64,000 nucleotides of DNA from Carboxylicivirga fragile (GTDB lineage: Bacteria; Bacteroidota; Bacteroidia; Bacteroidales; Marinilabiliaceae). Each line of letters begins with the position of its first letter. Position 1 is the first letter of the stretch. Location: positions 1-64,000 of the forward strand of contig JAFMVD010000009.1 in assembly GCA_025499625.1 (NCBI GenBank), read 5' to 3'. The translations under genes and the position numbers were made by a program. The notes below the pieces were generated by a model. The model saw nothing but the letters and a program-made list of their open reading frames with translations. It was not told the origin of the DNA and made no database searches. Positions 18,243 to 26,703 of this stretch are shown here, one piece after another.

Positions 18243-18332
18243 TAACTACAGATAGAATAATAAAAGCTGCTATTTTTTTAGTAGCTTTTGTTGTTTTGGT
18301 TATTCAGTACTTTCACCGGTATTCTCAATGAG
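18243..18332. repeat. 90-bp direct repeat, copy 1 (terminator plus 3' gene fragment)
   Basis: It begins 3 bp after the tricorn stop. It aligns with 19156-19245 with about six substitutions and two single-base indels. It carries the hairpin AAAAGCTGCTA ... TAGTAGCTTTT (18262-18289) and, on the minus strand, a duplicate of the last eleven codons and stop of the downstream minus-strand gene (LIENTGEST then E and stop, against LIENTDESN then E and stop). Confidence 0.85.
18262..18289. terminator. Bidirectional terminator hairpin after the tricorn gene
   Basis: AAAAGCTGCTA / TAGTAGCTTTT stem with one G-U pair, flanked by A and T runs on the two sides; it would serve the tricorn transcript. It lies in copy 1 of the direct repeat. 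Confidence 0.65.
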
Positions 18333-18716
18333 ATTTACACTAATTGAGAAAACTAAGTTTCCAGGTTCCTGGAGTGACTATTTTTGTATTGCCTAATCAT
18401 TAAATATTTATTAGTTATGAATGTAAATTTAAAGTGGTAATTCTTTTAGATACATGCAGAAAAGTATCAGACTAACAAGCAGAGTAAGGGACTGGATGGT
18501 TGTCGCAAGAAAAGGTACTTCACAAGAAAAAGTTGTAAGAAGCTTAATCGCTGATGTAAGAGTTGTTATCTTTCAATTTTAAAAGATTCCATTTCAGGCT
18601 GGAATAGAGCTAGCCGAACAGAAGATTAGTGAGTTAGAAAATGATATTAAAAGTTTTATTGAATATTTTGTGATAGATTAGAAAGAAATAATAAAATAAC
18701 CCTGTATTAAGTCTAA
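18333..18716. other. AT-rich intergenic part of the repeat-flanked segment
   Basis: There is no intact long gene between direct-repeat copy 1 and the orphan ORF at 18717. It holds the broken frame at 18454-18681 and otherwise nothing I can identify: no transposase, integrase or tRNA fragment is visible. Confidence 0.5.
18454..18681 (+). pseudogene. Possible small gene broken by a stop codon
   Basis: ATG 18454 opens a 42-codon frame (MQKSIRLTSRVRDWMVVARK...) ending at TAA 18580-18582. The same frame continues without further stops for 32 codons (KIPFQAGIELAEQKISELEN...), giving a plausible helical C-terminus. One nonsense change would explain it. I do not recognise the protein, and a chance open frame is possible. 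Confidence 0.3.
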
Positions 18717-19169
18717 ATGGTTGCGAATAAAATTGACATAATTAAGATTAGTTTAAGGAATTTAATTAATGAAGTAGATAAATATTACGATAATGCTTTT
18801 GATATTCGAATTGTAAAAACAGTTTTTGAGATAGTTTCGGGAATTGAAAGATTAATTATAGAGAACTCTTTGAATGATGAGGGATTACATGCGTTTCAAG
18901 ACAAACTGCCAAAGTTTAAACATCTTGACTTGTCTTTAATAGAAAAAACTTTTTGGGAAATAATTAGTGAGTATTCTCTTTTATTTGGTTCTCGAAATGG
19001 GCAATCAATTGAAGATTTAAAAAGTTATAATGAGGCAATGGGCTTCACTTATAGAAGTAAAAAACGAGAGCGCGTAAGAAATGAAGTGTCGGAAATAGTT
19101 TTTGAAATAGAAACCCGAGCAAAAAAGGCGCTTGATTACCTAGTCAACACTAGAGTAAACTGCAGATAG
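18717..19169 (+). CDS. Orphan ORF of unknown function inside the repeat-flanked segment
   Basis: A 150-residue, mostly helical, charged protein without signal peptide or TM helix. No known motif was found. It is AT-rich compared with the flanking genes. Its last codons (VNCR and the TAG stop, 19156-19169) lie within direct-repeat copy 2, so the C-terminus may have been set by whatever event created the repeat. It could be an accessory gene of a small mobile segment; function unknown. Confidence 0.55.
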   Translation: MVANKIDIIKISLRNLINEVDKYYDNAFDIRIVKTVFEIVSGIERLIIENSLNDEGLHAFQDKLPKFKHLDLSLIEKTFWEIISEYSLLFGSRNGQSIEDLKSYNEAMGFTYRSKKRERVRNEVSEIVFEIETRAKKALDYLVNTRVNCR

Positions 19170-19245
19170 AATAATAAAAGCTGCTATTTTTTAGCAGCTT
19201 TTGTTGTTTTAATTATTCATTACTTTCATCGGTATTCTCAATGAG
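19156..19245. repeat. 90-bp direct repeat, copy 2
   Basis: Partner of 18243-18332. It overlaps the 3' ends of the orphan ORF (+) and of the EF-hand-like protein gene (-) and includes the terminator hairpin at 19176-19202. Since it is continuous with the intact minus-strand gene, this is the copy still attached to its parent gene. Confidence 0.85.
19176..19202. terminator. Bidirectional terminator hairpin
   Basis: A perfect 11-bp stem, AAAAGCTGCTA (19176-19186) / TAGCAGCTTTT (19192-19202), between the convergent orphan ORF and the minus-strand gene. It duplicates the hairpin at 18262-18289. Confidence 0.75.
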
Positions 19246-20052
19246 TGCTTGCAACTCGTTAGAAATATCTTTGTTTAAAATTGGTTCTAGTTTGTCTTCA
19301 GTAAACTTGTATTTCATTAGGTAAGAGGGTTCTTTGCTAGTGCTGTAGTTGCCATTTTTGTTACGATCCATACCAAAAGTAACAATGGCATCCATGGTAT
19401 TATGTCGATACTTAAAATCGATTACGGTAGCATCATTTTGATTTAATATCCTTAATTTTTGTTCCTTGAAACTGTAGAGATAGAGGTTCTTGTGATCTTC
19501 TAATGTAACATGCCCGTCTTTATTACTATCAACATCGGCACCTACGAAACTGACAAGAATATCATCTTCAAAATAGGTATATTCCAACTTAGATGCGATC
19601 ATTCGAGTTTTACAAATTGGTTTCATTTCGTTGGTCGTAAAATCCCAGTATACGAGATTGTTAAAATCACCGTAGAAACTGCTTCTTCTGTAGCGTTTCC
19701 CACTATACGACCCTGAGCCAAACATATCCATTAAAGCCTCGTGATCTTCGCTAATGCTCTCAGTTGTTTTAAGAGTCCTTACTATTATGGGGATTATGTA
19801 CTTCTGTTGAAGTGTATCAATTAATATGGCATTGTTAAAAGATATGACTTGTTGACGCATGTTTTGCTGAGTCAATTGCTCCAGTTTTTCATCAGAAAGA
19901 AGCGCCGTTTCGTTTGTGTTGTCATTTGGGATTAAATCAGATATGGTAAAGATGAGTATGGAGATAATGCCAAAAATGGCCAACAGTAGGATGGTAGTTC
20001 CGAGCAAAGCCAATATCTTCTGATTGTAGTTTTTTATTTTATCAATATTCAT
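19213..20052 (-). CDS. Membrane-anchored protein with EF-hand-like calcium loops
   Basis: A 279-residue protein of unknown function. One N-terminal TM helix (about 13-37) leaves most of the chain outside the cytoplasm. Two EF-hand/dockerin-like loops are seen: DSNKDGHVTLED at 175 (D1, N3, D5, G6, V8, D12 all in place) and DRNKNGNYSTSK at 229 (position 12 is Lys, so weaker). Each is followed by a similar strand (NLYLYSF, YLMKYKF), suggesting repeated beta-propeller blades with calcium loops. The 3' end is duplicated upstream in direct-repeat copy 1. Confidence 0.6.
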   Translation of the reverse strand: MNIDKIKNYNQKILALLGTTILLLAIFGIISILIFTISDLIPNDNTNETALLSDEKLEQLTQQNMRQQVISFNNAILIDTLQQKYIIPIIVRTLKTTESISEDHEALMDMFGSGSYSGKRYRRSSFYGDFNNLVYWDFTTNEMKPICKTRMIASKLEYTYFEDDILVSFVGADVDSNKDGHVTLEDHKNLYLYSFKEQKLRILNQNDATVIDFKYRHNTMDAIVTFGMDRNKNGNYSTSKEPSYLMKYKFTEDKLEPILNKDISNELQALIENTDESNE

Positions 20053-20165
20053 GTTACAAGTTTAAGTTAGATGTTACAAGATAGTAAAATAGGCTTACTG
20101 ATTTATATCATACAACTTTTACTCTTTTAAAAGCGTATAGTCTTAATTCACATTAAAACACTCAT

Positions 20166-20609
20166 ATGAAACGTTCAATATTGTTCACCATGTTGCTTGC
20201 CATTGGCTTATACGTCACAAGTCAATCCAATGCCGAGACTTTAAAAACATTCTTGTCTGATGTTATCTCTTTCGAAGAAGTAACATTAGATCCGAATCGT
20301 CCGATTTCTAAAATAAGACAAATGGCGTCGGTACAGGCCGATACTTTTTTTGTCCTTACAAAAGAAAATACTGCAGAAGTACTTAGGACTGCTAAGGCCT
20401 ATCAACACTGTTTGGTTTTTACTGGTAGTCACACTATTGTTAAAGTTACTGATTTAAGTAACTGTATTCAATCCGGATCGTGGGGTGCTTGCATGCCAAT
20501 GGGTGAAGGTTATATTCAGCGTGGAGAAATGGAAAAGAAGGCGGATTACATCAATAATATTATTGGTATGCCCGATATGCAAAAACGTGTACTGTTTCTC
20601 TTTAATTAA
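20166..20609 (+). CDS. Small secreted protein of unknown function
   Basis: A 147-residue protein with a signal peptide (SILFTMLLAIGLYVTSQSNA). Three cysteines fall in the C-terminal half (YQHCLVF, LSNCIQSG, WGACMPMG). There is no recognisable domain. The gene stands alone, followed by a strong terminator. Confidence 0.6.
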   Translation: MKRSILFTMLLAIGLYVTSQSNAETLKTFLSDVISFEEVTLDPNRPISKIRQMASVQADTFFVLTKENTAEVLRTAKAYQHCLVFTGSHTIVKVTDLSNCIQSGSWGACMPMGEGYIQRGEMEKKADYINNIIGMPDMQKRVLFLFN

Positions 20610-20664
20610 CAAGGCTTATGTAATAGGCTTTTCCGAATGTAATAGAATCGGAAAGATAGAATAG

Positions 20665-20693
20665 AATAAGCATGGCGAAGAGCCGTGCTTATT
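20665..20693 (+). terminator. Intrinsic terminator
   Basis: A 12-bp stem, AATAAGCATGGC (20665-20676) / GCCGTGCTTATT (20682-20693), with one G-U pair and a GAAGA loop, then TTGTTTT. It contains an ATG (20672) in frame with the next gene, which is an argument against starting that gene there. Confidence 0.75.
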
Positions 20694-20803
20694 TTGTTTT
20701 ATGTAGTTTATTCACCAATATTTTCTGTCAAAATACAGGATGTAATGAATGGTTTAATACATGCTTTTTTATCTTTACAAGCAATCAATTTATATCTATA
20801 CCC

Positions 20804-21442
20804 ATGCAAAACCTTACCATTACTAATATTACATCCTGGGCTAAAGAAAAATTACAATCCGTTGACGCTGGTCACGATTGGTGGCACATAAAACGTACGC
20901 TGACCAATGCTAAAAAATTACATCAAACCGAAGGAGGCGATTGGCATGTAATTGAGTTAGCCGTATTGTTGCATGATGTGCCAGATCCTAAATTCTTTGA
21001 TGAGGAAAAGATGTTGGTTGAGGTGGAGCAAAAAATGGAAAGTGAGGGTGTTTCTTTGAGTAAATGTGAGCATGTGATGCAAATTATCAAACACCTTTCT
21101 TTCTCGAAGCAATGGTCGGGTAAAGCTTTTGATTCGTTGGAATTTCGTATTGTTCAGGATGCTGATCGATTGGATGCTATTGGAGCCATTGGTATTGCCC
21201 GTGCCTTTAGTTACGGCGGACATAAAGGGCGTGATTTTTACGACCCGGAAGTTCCGGTGCAAAAATATGCCAATGCCGAAGCCTATCGTAAGAGTGATGC
21301 ACCTACCATCAATCATTTCTACGAAAAACTATTGCTGTTGAAAGATTTAATGAAGACTGATTCAGGTAAAACAATGGCTCAACAACGCCATGATTACATG
21401 GAAGGATTCCTGAAGCAATTTTATAGTGAGGTGGAGCAGTGA
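20804..21442 (+). CDS. HD-domain phosphohydrolase
   Basis: The frame is open from 20672, but that ATG lies in a terminator stem; ATG 20804 gives the normal family N-terminus (212 residues). The HD metal-binding residues are visible: H in DWWHIKRT, HD in AVLLHDVPDP and D in QDADRLDAIGAIGIARAF. This is the YedJ/PA-type HD hydrolase group, cytoplasmic, with nucleotide or phosphate-ester substrates inferred for relatives. No neighbours point to a pathway. Confidence 0.85.
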   Translation: MQNLTITNITSWAKEKLQSVDAGHDWWHIKRTLTNAKKLHQTEGGDWHVIELAVLLHDVPDPKFFDEEKMLVEVEQKMESEGVSLSKCEHVMQIIKHLSFSKQWSGKAFDSLEFRIVQDADRLDAIGAIGIARAFSYGGHKGRDFYDPEVPVQKYANAEAYRKSDAPTINHFYEKLLLLKDLMKTDSGKTMAQQRHDYMEGFLKQFYSEVEQ

Positions 21443-21592
21443 TGATATTAAAAATATTAGTGTAATTCGCGAATTGAAAATCAGCGAAGCTAAATTCGTG
21501 GATGAAATAATATTTGTAAACTATAGGTCTTTGTTCAAATTATATACTTCAAATACTTTTAGTATTTTTATCGGCACTCAAAGTTCTAATCA

Positions 21593-23986
21593 ATGCCCGT
21601 GAAAAAAAATAATTCTGGTAAGCGCAAGCCTGCTCGAAAGAAAAGTACAAAGCAGTCAGGCAGTACCTGGAAAAAGAAACTGTTTATTCTTAGTCTTAAG
21701 GCTGCTGTTGCTGGGATAGCGGTTTTTGCAATATTCGTGTTCTTTGTTTATTTGGGATTATTTGGTCGTTTACCTTCCAATGCCGAACTGGCTAAGATCC
21801 AAAACCACACAGCATCCGAAGTCTTCTCATCTGATAAACAACTGATGGGACGTTACTTTGTTGAGCACCGACTAACCATTGATAATGGCGAGGTTTCGAA
21901 ACATGTGGTCAATGCCTTGGTTGCAACCGAGGATAGTCGCTTCTTTGAGCACAACGGTTTGGATTTCATTAGCCTTGGAAGAGTAATGGTTCGAACCATA
22001 ATCTTTAGAGATAAGGCGCAAGGTGGCGGTAGTACCATTAGTCAGCAATTGGCCAAAAACTTATACCCGCGAATGCGCTTGGGCTTTATGACCTTGCCAG
22101 TTGGTAAGGTGAAGGAGATTTTTACGGCTGCTCGCCTCGAAACGCTTTATTCTAAGGAAGATATTCTGACGCTCTATTTAAATACTGTACCATATGGTGA
22201 GGATATTTTTGGTATTGAAATGGCCTCGCGTCGTTTCTTTGGTAAGAAATCGAAACGTCTCGATCCTGCGGAAGCGGCTACGTTGGTAGGTATGTTGGCT
22301 GCTAACACAGCTTATAGTCCTCGCATTAATCCTGAGCGCAGTTTAAAGCGACGCAATGTCGTATTGAAACGTATGAAGGAGCAAGGTTTTTTATCTGATA
22401 CGGAATATAAGAAATGGCAGCAAAGTAAGATTGTACTCAGATATAAGAAGATTGATCACAACACAGGGATAGCACCTTATTTTCGAGAAAAGATACGTGT
22501 GAAAGCTCAAAAAATACTGGAGGATGAATATGGTGATGAGTACGATATTTATTCAGATGGTTTGAGGATTTACACAAGTATTGACTCACGTTTGCAGAAT
22601 TATGCCGAGCTGGCGGTTGATCAACAGATGACCCGTTTGCAAGGTGAGTTTGATCGCCATTGGAAGGGACGTGACCCGTGGGAGAAACATCCGAATATCT
22701 ACATCGATGCACTGCGTAAATCGAAACGATATACCAAACTAGCAGCAGCTGGTTGGAACGAGGAGAAGATTTTCAAACACATGGAACAGAAGGTTCCGAT
22801 GACGATATTTACTCATGCTGGTGAGAAGAAGGTGAATATGAGTCCTGCGGATTCGGTGAAGCATCGTTTGAAATTATTGAATACAGGGTTTCTAGCCATG
22901 AACCCAAATAATGGCCATGTATTGGCTTGGGTTGGAGGCATCGATCATAAAAGTGTTCAGTACGATCATGTCACTTCGGAACGCCCTGTAGGCTCTACCT
23001 TTAAACCAATTGTATATACGGCGGCCCTTATGGAAGGTAATGAGCCCTGCGATTGGATTTCGAACGAGCAGCAGGTTTACGAAGATTATAATGATTGGAA
23101 TCCGTCAAATAGCAATGGGAAACACGAAGGTTATTATACCATAAAGGGTGGTTTGGCATCTTCGGTAAATACCATAAGTGCCAAACTTATTACGCGTGTG
23201 GGTATTGGCGATGTGATTGATGTGGCTCGCGATATGGGTATTGAAGGTGGCATTCCTAAAGTGCCATCAATCGCTTTGGGAACAGCAGAATTGTCATTGT
23301 TAGAAATGGTTTCTGCGTATACCACATTTCCTAATTATGGGCGACCTGTTGAGCCAGTTGACTTATTGCGCATTGAAGACAGGTATGGGAATGTGTTGTA
23401 TCAGTACGATGAGGAACAGGATAGTGACCAAGTGTACGGTGAGGAGGTTTCGCATTTTATTATTGATATGATGCGAGGAGTGGTAGAAAACGGTACAGGA
23501 AGCACACTTCGCACATTATTTCACTTAGATAGTGAGCTAGCTGGTAAAACCGGCACAACGCAGGATAACTCAGATGGCTGGTTCATTGGCTATACACCTG
23601 GTATTGTTGCAGGTGCCTGGGTTGGTAATGATCAGCCTAAAATTCATTTTCGATCAACAGCTTTGGGTAGTGGTGGACATACAGCCTTGCCAATTTTTGC
23701 ACGTTTTATGCAGCGAGTCGAGAATGATCCAAAAATGTATGAGTATTACGCTAAATCCTTCTATGAAATACCAGAAGATTTGCAAAGGCGTTTGGAATGT
23801 GATAATTTTTCGATGGATGATCCGGATGCGGATATTTTTGATCGTTTCTTTGATGGCTTTGATCGCCCCGATTCTACCAAAATAAGAAAACAGCAAGAAC
23901 GCCAAGCTAAGAAAGATGCTCGCAAAAAGAAGGATCACAAGAGTGTACTTGACCGCATGAAAGAGCTTTTTAAGAAGAAAAAGTAA
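21593..23986 (+). CDS. Bifunctional penicillin-binding protein 1A
   Basis: A 797-residue class A PBP. A basic cytoplasmic N-terminus and one TM helix (about 35-55) precede the GT51 transglycosylase domain, with E113 in TEDSRFFEHNG and the GGGSTISQQLAKNLYP motif. The transpeptidase domain has the SxxK serine S468 (RPVGSTFKP), SVN in ASSVNTISAK, and K652-T-G (AGKTGTTQ). The C-terminus is a Lys/Arg-rich tail. It polymerises lipid II and cross-links peptidoglycan. The DUF4846 gene follows after 5 bp. A second PBP1A gene lies at 49298-51664. Confidence 0.95.
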   Translation: MPVKKNNSGKRKPARKKSTKQSGSTWKKKLFILSLKAAVAGIAVFAIFVFFVYLGLFGRLPSNAELAKIQNHTASEVFSSDKQLMGRYFVEHRLTIDNGEVSKHVVNALVATEDSRFFEHNGLDFISLGRVMVRTIIFRDKAQGGGSTISQQLAKNLYPRMRLGFMTLPVGKVKEIFTAARLETLYSKEDILTLYLNTVPYGEDIFGIEMASRRFFGKKSKRLDPAEAATLVGMLAANTAYSPRINPERSLKRRNVVLKRMKEQGFLSDTEYKKWQQSKIVLRYKKIDHNTGIAPYFREKIRVKAQKILEDEYGDEYDIYSDGLRIYTSIDSRLQNYAELAVDQQMTRLQGEFDRHWKGRDPWEKHPNIYIDALRKSKRYTKLAAAGWNEEKIFKHMEQKVPMTIFTHAGEKKVNMSPADSVKHRLKLLNTGFLAMNPNNGHVLAWVGGIDHKSVQYDHVTSERPVGSTFKPIVYTAALMEGNEPCDWISNEQQVYEDYNDWNPSNSNGKHEGYYTIKGGLASSVNTISAKLITRVGIGDVIDVARDMGIEGGIPKVPSIALGTAELSLLEMVSAYTTFPNYGRPVEPVDLLRIEDRYGNVLYQYDEEQDSDQVYGEEVSHFIIDMMRGVVENGTGSTLRTLFHLDSELAGKTGTTQDNSDGWFIGYTPGIVAGAWVGNDQPKIHFRSTALGSGGHTALPIFARFMQRVENDPKMYEYYAKSFYEIPEDLQRRLECDNFSMDDPDADIFDRFFDGFDRPDSTKIRKQQERQAKKDARKKKDHKSVLDRMKELFKKKK

Positions 23987-23991
23987 GTAGG

Positions 23992-24750
23992 ATGATAAGA
24001 ATTTTATTGTTGTTTATAGCTTTTAATCTAGGTGTTTTAGGTGATATTCAAGCTCAATCAGAGAAAGGGATATTAAGTGAGCGCTTTGAGCCACCTGTTA
24101 ATTATCAGAGGCCAAACTGTGATAGCAAATCCTTTGTTTATTTTTTGCAACATTTGCCACTTAAACCTGAGGGGAGTGTGGTTAAATATTATAATGGAGC
24201 AAGTAAGAACACGCCAGAGGTATATTGTGCAGTTGTCGATTTGGAGGTTGGTAATCGCGATTTATTGCAATGTGCCGATGCTTGTATGCTGCTATATGCC
24301 GAGTATCTTTTTAAACAGAAACGTTACGATGAGATAGCTTTTGACTTTGTATCGGATGGTAAACCTCGCTATTATAACGATTACACGGATGAGCGAACGT
24401 ATAAATCGTTTCGTAAGTACATGAATTATATTTTTGCCTATGCCAATACACGTTCCTTATATAATCAGCTGAAACCTGTTTCTTCAATAATGCAATTAAA
24501 GGCGGGTGATGTGTTTATTCAAACCGGTAATCCATATGGCCATGCCGTAATGGTGGTTGATGTAGCCATAAATGCAGCTTCTGGCAAGAAAGTGTATTTG
24601 CTAGCCCAAAGTTACATGCCAGCTCAAGAGATCCAGATTCTTATCAATCCGATGAATTCATCTTTGTCACCTTGGTACGAACTAAATGAGCTCCCTATTC
24701 AAACGCCTGAATGGAAGTTTATTCCTGCTGACTTGAGGAGGTTTGAGTAG
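23992..24750 (+). CDS. DUF4846 family secreted protein
   Basis: A 252-residue exported protein (signal peptide [19 protein letters not shown]). Conserved blocks of DUF4846 are visible: [56 protein letters not shown] and [14 protein letters not shown]. The Cys/His-containing C-terminal pattern (GHAVMVVD) recalls NlpC/P60-like or amidase folds, but this is inference. Tight linkage to the PBP1A gene suggests a cell-wall role. It converges with rlpA, the two coding regions overlapping by 32 bp. Confidence 0.8.
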   Translation: MIRILLLFIAFNLGVLGDIQAQSEKGILSERFEPPVNYQRPNCDSKSFVYFLQHLPLKPEGSVVKYYNGASKNTPEVYCAVVDLEVGNRDLLQCADACMLLYAEYLFKQKRYDEIAFDFVSDGKPRYYNDYTDERTYKSFRKYMNYIFAYANTRSLYNQLKPVSSIMQLKAGDVFIQTGNPYGHAVMVVDVAINAASGKKVYLLAQSYMPAQEIQILINPMNSSLSPWYELNELPIQTPEWKFIPADLRRFE

Positions 24751-25102
24751 CCTTATTATTTATCTCAATTCGAACATTTGCAATGCCTTGTTGAATAAAA
24801 TTTAATTCGTTGGCGGCTGCCTGACTCAAATCGATAATACGTCCTTTAATAAATGGTCCTCTGTCGTTAATGCGAACAGTTATGCTTTTCTTATTGTCGA
24901 GGTTAATGACTTTAACTTTTGTTCCAAATGGTAAAGTTTTATGGGCAGCAGTTAATGAATCGTTTGAAAACACCTCACCATTGGCTGTTAAGCGGCCTTC
25001 AAACTTTGCAGCATAATACGATGCTTTCCCTTCTAAGACAAGTTCTTGAGCAAAGCAACTTAAGCTAATCACTGAAACTATAAAAAGTACGGCCGCTCGC
25101 AT
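24719..25102 (-). CDS. rlpA: RlpA-like septal ring lytic protein (double-psi beta-barrel)
   Basis: A 127-residue protein with a signal peptide ([16 protein letters not shown]). The RlpA double-psi barrel covers nearly all the mature part: [53 protein letters not shown]. The SPOR domain of E. coli RlpA is absent, as in many Bacteroidota. It is expected to cleave or bind naked glycan strands at the septum. Its last ten codons overlap the end of the DUF4846 gene on the other strand. Confidence 0.88.
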   Translation of the reverse strand: MRAAVLFIVSVISLSCFAQELVLEGKASYYAAKFEGRLTANGEVFSNDSLTAAHKTLPFGTKVKVINLDNKKSITVRINDRGPFIKGRIIDLSQAAANELNFIQQGIANVRIEINNKATQTSSSQQE

Positions 25103-25115
25103 TTTTAACTGGTTA

Positions 25116-25697
25116 TTATTTCACCTTTGTAACGCCACCTGATACAATGAATTTCATGACATCGGCAGAGTTGGCATCAATCGGTTTAACGTTTTCAGAA
25201 GGCACAATGTATAACTCACCTAATACACCATAAGAGCTTGGTAAATAAACGGCAATTTTTTCCTCAATGCCCAAATCTGCAAGATCAGTTGCTGTAATAA
25301 AGCCCAATCGCTCCAATATGCCTTCCTTATCTAAAGTAACCAGAACGGGTTTCTCAAATTTTCGTTCCTTACCCACGAAAGCAGATAACAAATCCTTAAC
25401 CGATGAATAGATTACCTTAATTAATGGAGCACGTTTCAATAAGCGTTCGAAAGCATTTGATATTGGGGTAGTAATAAAACGCTGACCAAGAAAGCCAACT
25501 ATGGTGATGGTGATTACAATGATTAATAATCCAATGCCAGGAAAGCTATACTCTGAGAAGGGACCTTTTTTAAATATTTCTAGATTACGCAATAAGCCAT
25601 CTAACCAAATAAAAGCTACAACAAATACATAGATAGTAACCGCGATGGGGGCAATGTATAAAATACCTTGTAGAAAGTAACGAATCAGTTTTTTCAT
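25116..25697 (-). CDS. DUF502 family membrane protein
   Basis: A 193-residue inner-membrane protein with two N-terminal TM helices (about 7-30 and 51-73) and a soluble C-terminal domain. DUF502 features: [35 protein letters not shown], and [16 protein letters not shown]. The family is widespread with no established function. rlpA follows 13 bp downstream on the same strand, so they may be co-transcribed. Confidence 0.88.
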   Translation of the reverse strand: MKKLIRYFLQGILYIAPIAVTIYVFVVAFIWLDGLLRNLEIFKKGPFSEYSFPGIGLLIIVITITIVGFLGQRFITTPISNAFERLLKRAPLIKVIYSSVKDLLSAFVGKERKFEKPVLVTLDKEGILERLGFITATDLADLGIEEKIAVYLPSSYGVLGELYIVPSENVKPIDANSADVMKFIVSGGVTKVK

Positions 25698-25758
25698 AAA
25701 ATTGTGCCTGCTTAGGTGTATCTATGTTTCTACGCTATTATGGTTTAAATGTTCCGAA

Positions 25759-26283
25759 TTACAAGTTGTAAATCATTTCAACCACACCAGTGGGGTATGT
25801 CTGACTACTTTTTAAGGTCAGATGGGTCATGTCAGGAATTGCTTCAAATAGCTCAATACCTTCAGAAAGAACTATTGGCATTACAAATACAAAGATCTCA
25901 TCAATGAGTTTGGCATTTAAAAGCATGGTGTTTACTTGTCCGCCCCCTATTAACCAGATATCTCCACCAGATTGCTTCTTTAGTTCTTGTATGAATTCAA
26001 TCTGATTATCAGAAATAAACTCAACATGTTCCGTGTTTTCATGCTTTGTTCGGCTCAGTACGTAGTTTTGTTTGCCAGCATATGGAAAGTCAATGCCCCA
26101 GCTTAATATTTGTTGGTAGGTGCTGTTGCCTTGAATGGTAGCATCAACTGATTTGTAGAAATCAGCGTAGCCATAATCCAGCGCATCTGGATTAGGAATA
26201 GATTCAAGCCAATCAACGGCGCCATCTTTTGACGCTATTTTACCATTAAGGCTCGTGGCAATGTAAAGTTTTATTTTTCGCAT
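25759..26283 (-). CDS. Dihydrofolate reductase-fold protein (RibD C-terminal-like)
   Basis: A 174-residue protein of the DHFR/RibD_C superfamily. It shows IKLYIATSLNGKIASKDG, the G/N-x-T-Y segment (IQGNSTYQQIL), and the NADPH-binding GGDIWLIGGGQVNTMLL. These stand-alone members (YyaP/YwjB-like) reduce uncharacterised substrates with NADPH, and true DHFR activity is not implied. It is in a minus-strand row after yjbR-like, 12 bp apart. Confidence 0.88.
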   Translation of the reverse strand: MRKIKLYIATSLNGKIASKDGAVDWLESIPNPDALDYGYADFYKSVDATIQGNSTYQQILSWGIDFPYAGKQNYVLSRTKHENTEHVEFISDNQIEFIQELKKQSGGDIWLIGGGQVNTMLLNAKLIDEIFVFVMPIVLSEGIELFEAIPDMTHLTLKSSQTYPTGVVEMIYNL

Positions 26284-26295
26284 GTAGGGTGTTCT

Positions 26296-26646
26296 TTATT
26301 TCTCGAATTGAATTCGAAGTTTCTTAGGCAGACCGGCAACCACCAAGTCATAGGAATGATTAATCCATTCGATCAATAACTCATCTGACACTGACCCATC
26401 TATATTAATGGTATTCCAATGCTTTTTGTTCATGTGGTAGCCTGGTAATACCGCATGGTGTTTTTCACGTAATTCAATGGCCTTTTCAGGATCGCACTTG
26501 AGGTTGATGCTAAAATCGCCTTCCACATTGGTGAGCGCAAACATTTTGCCAGCCACCTTAAATACCAATGTGTTTTGGTCAAAGGGAAATTCCTCCGTTA
26601 CCAAGTGCTTTTTTATGCAGTATTCTCTAAATTCTTCTATGTTCAT
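26296..26646 (-). CDS. MmcQ/YjbR family DNA-binding-like protein
   Basis: The frame opens at 26673, but the first nine codons there are encoded by an inverted repeat; ATG 26646 (MNIEEFREYCI) gives the usual family start and a 116-residue product. Family features: KVAGKMFALTNVE, SINLKCDPEKAIELREKH, PGYHMNKKHWNTI, and SYDLVVAGLPK. It is a small CyaY-like-fold cytoplasmic protein whose function is not firmly known. Confidence 0.88.
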   Translation of the reverse strand: MNIEEFREYCIKKHLVTEEFPFDQNTLVFKVAGKMFALTNVEGDFSINLKCDPEKAIELREKHHAVLPGYHMNKKHWNTINIDGSVSDELLIEWINHSYDLVVAGLPKKLRIQFEK

Positions 26647-26654
26647 ATTTTTAA

Positions 26655-26702
26655 GCTGATAGCTGACAGCCATTAGCTATCAGCCCCCGATAGCTATCGG
26701 GG
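26655..26702. repeat. Two adjacent inverted repeats between yraN and the yjbR-like gene
   Basis: First a hairpin with perfect arms GCTGATAGCT (26655-26664) and AGCTATCAGC (26675-26684). It is followed immediately by an 18-bp perfect palindrome, CCCCGATAGCTATCGGGG (26685-26702). The palindrome shares its 12-bp core CGATAGCTATCG with the palindrome nested in the repeat at 41-56. It is non-coding. Confidence 0.8.
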
Positions 26703-26703
26703 T

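Noticed and set aside
20672-20803. N-terminal extension of the HD hydrolase with hydrophobic residues resembling a signal peptide
   Set aside because: The upstream ATG lies inside a terminator stem, and the HD family normally starts near MQNLTITNITSW; start moved to 20804.
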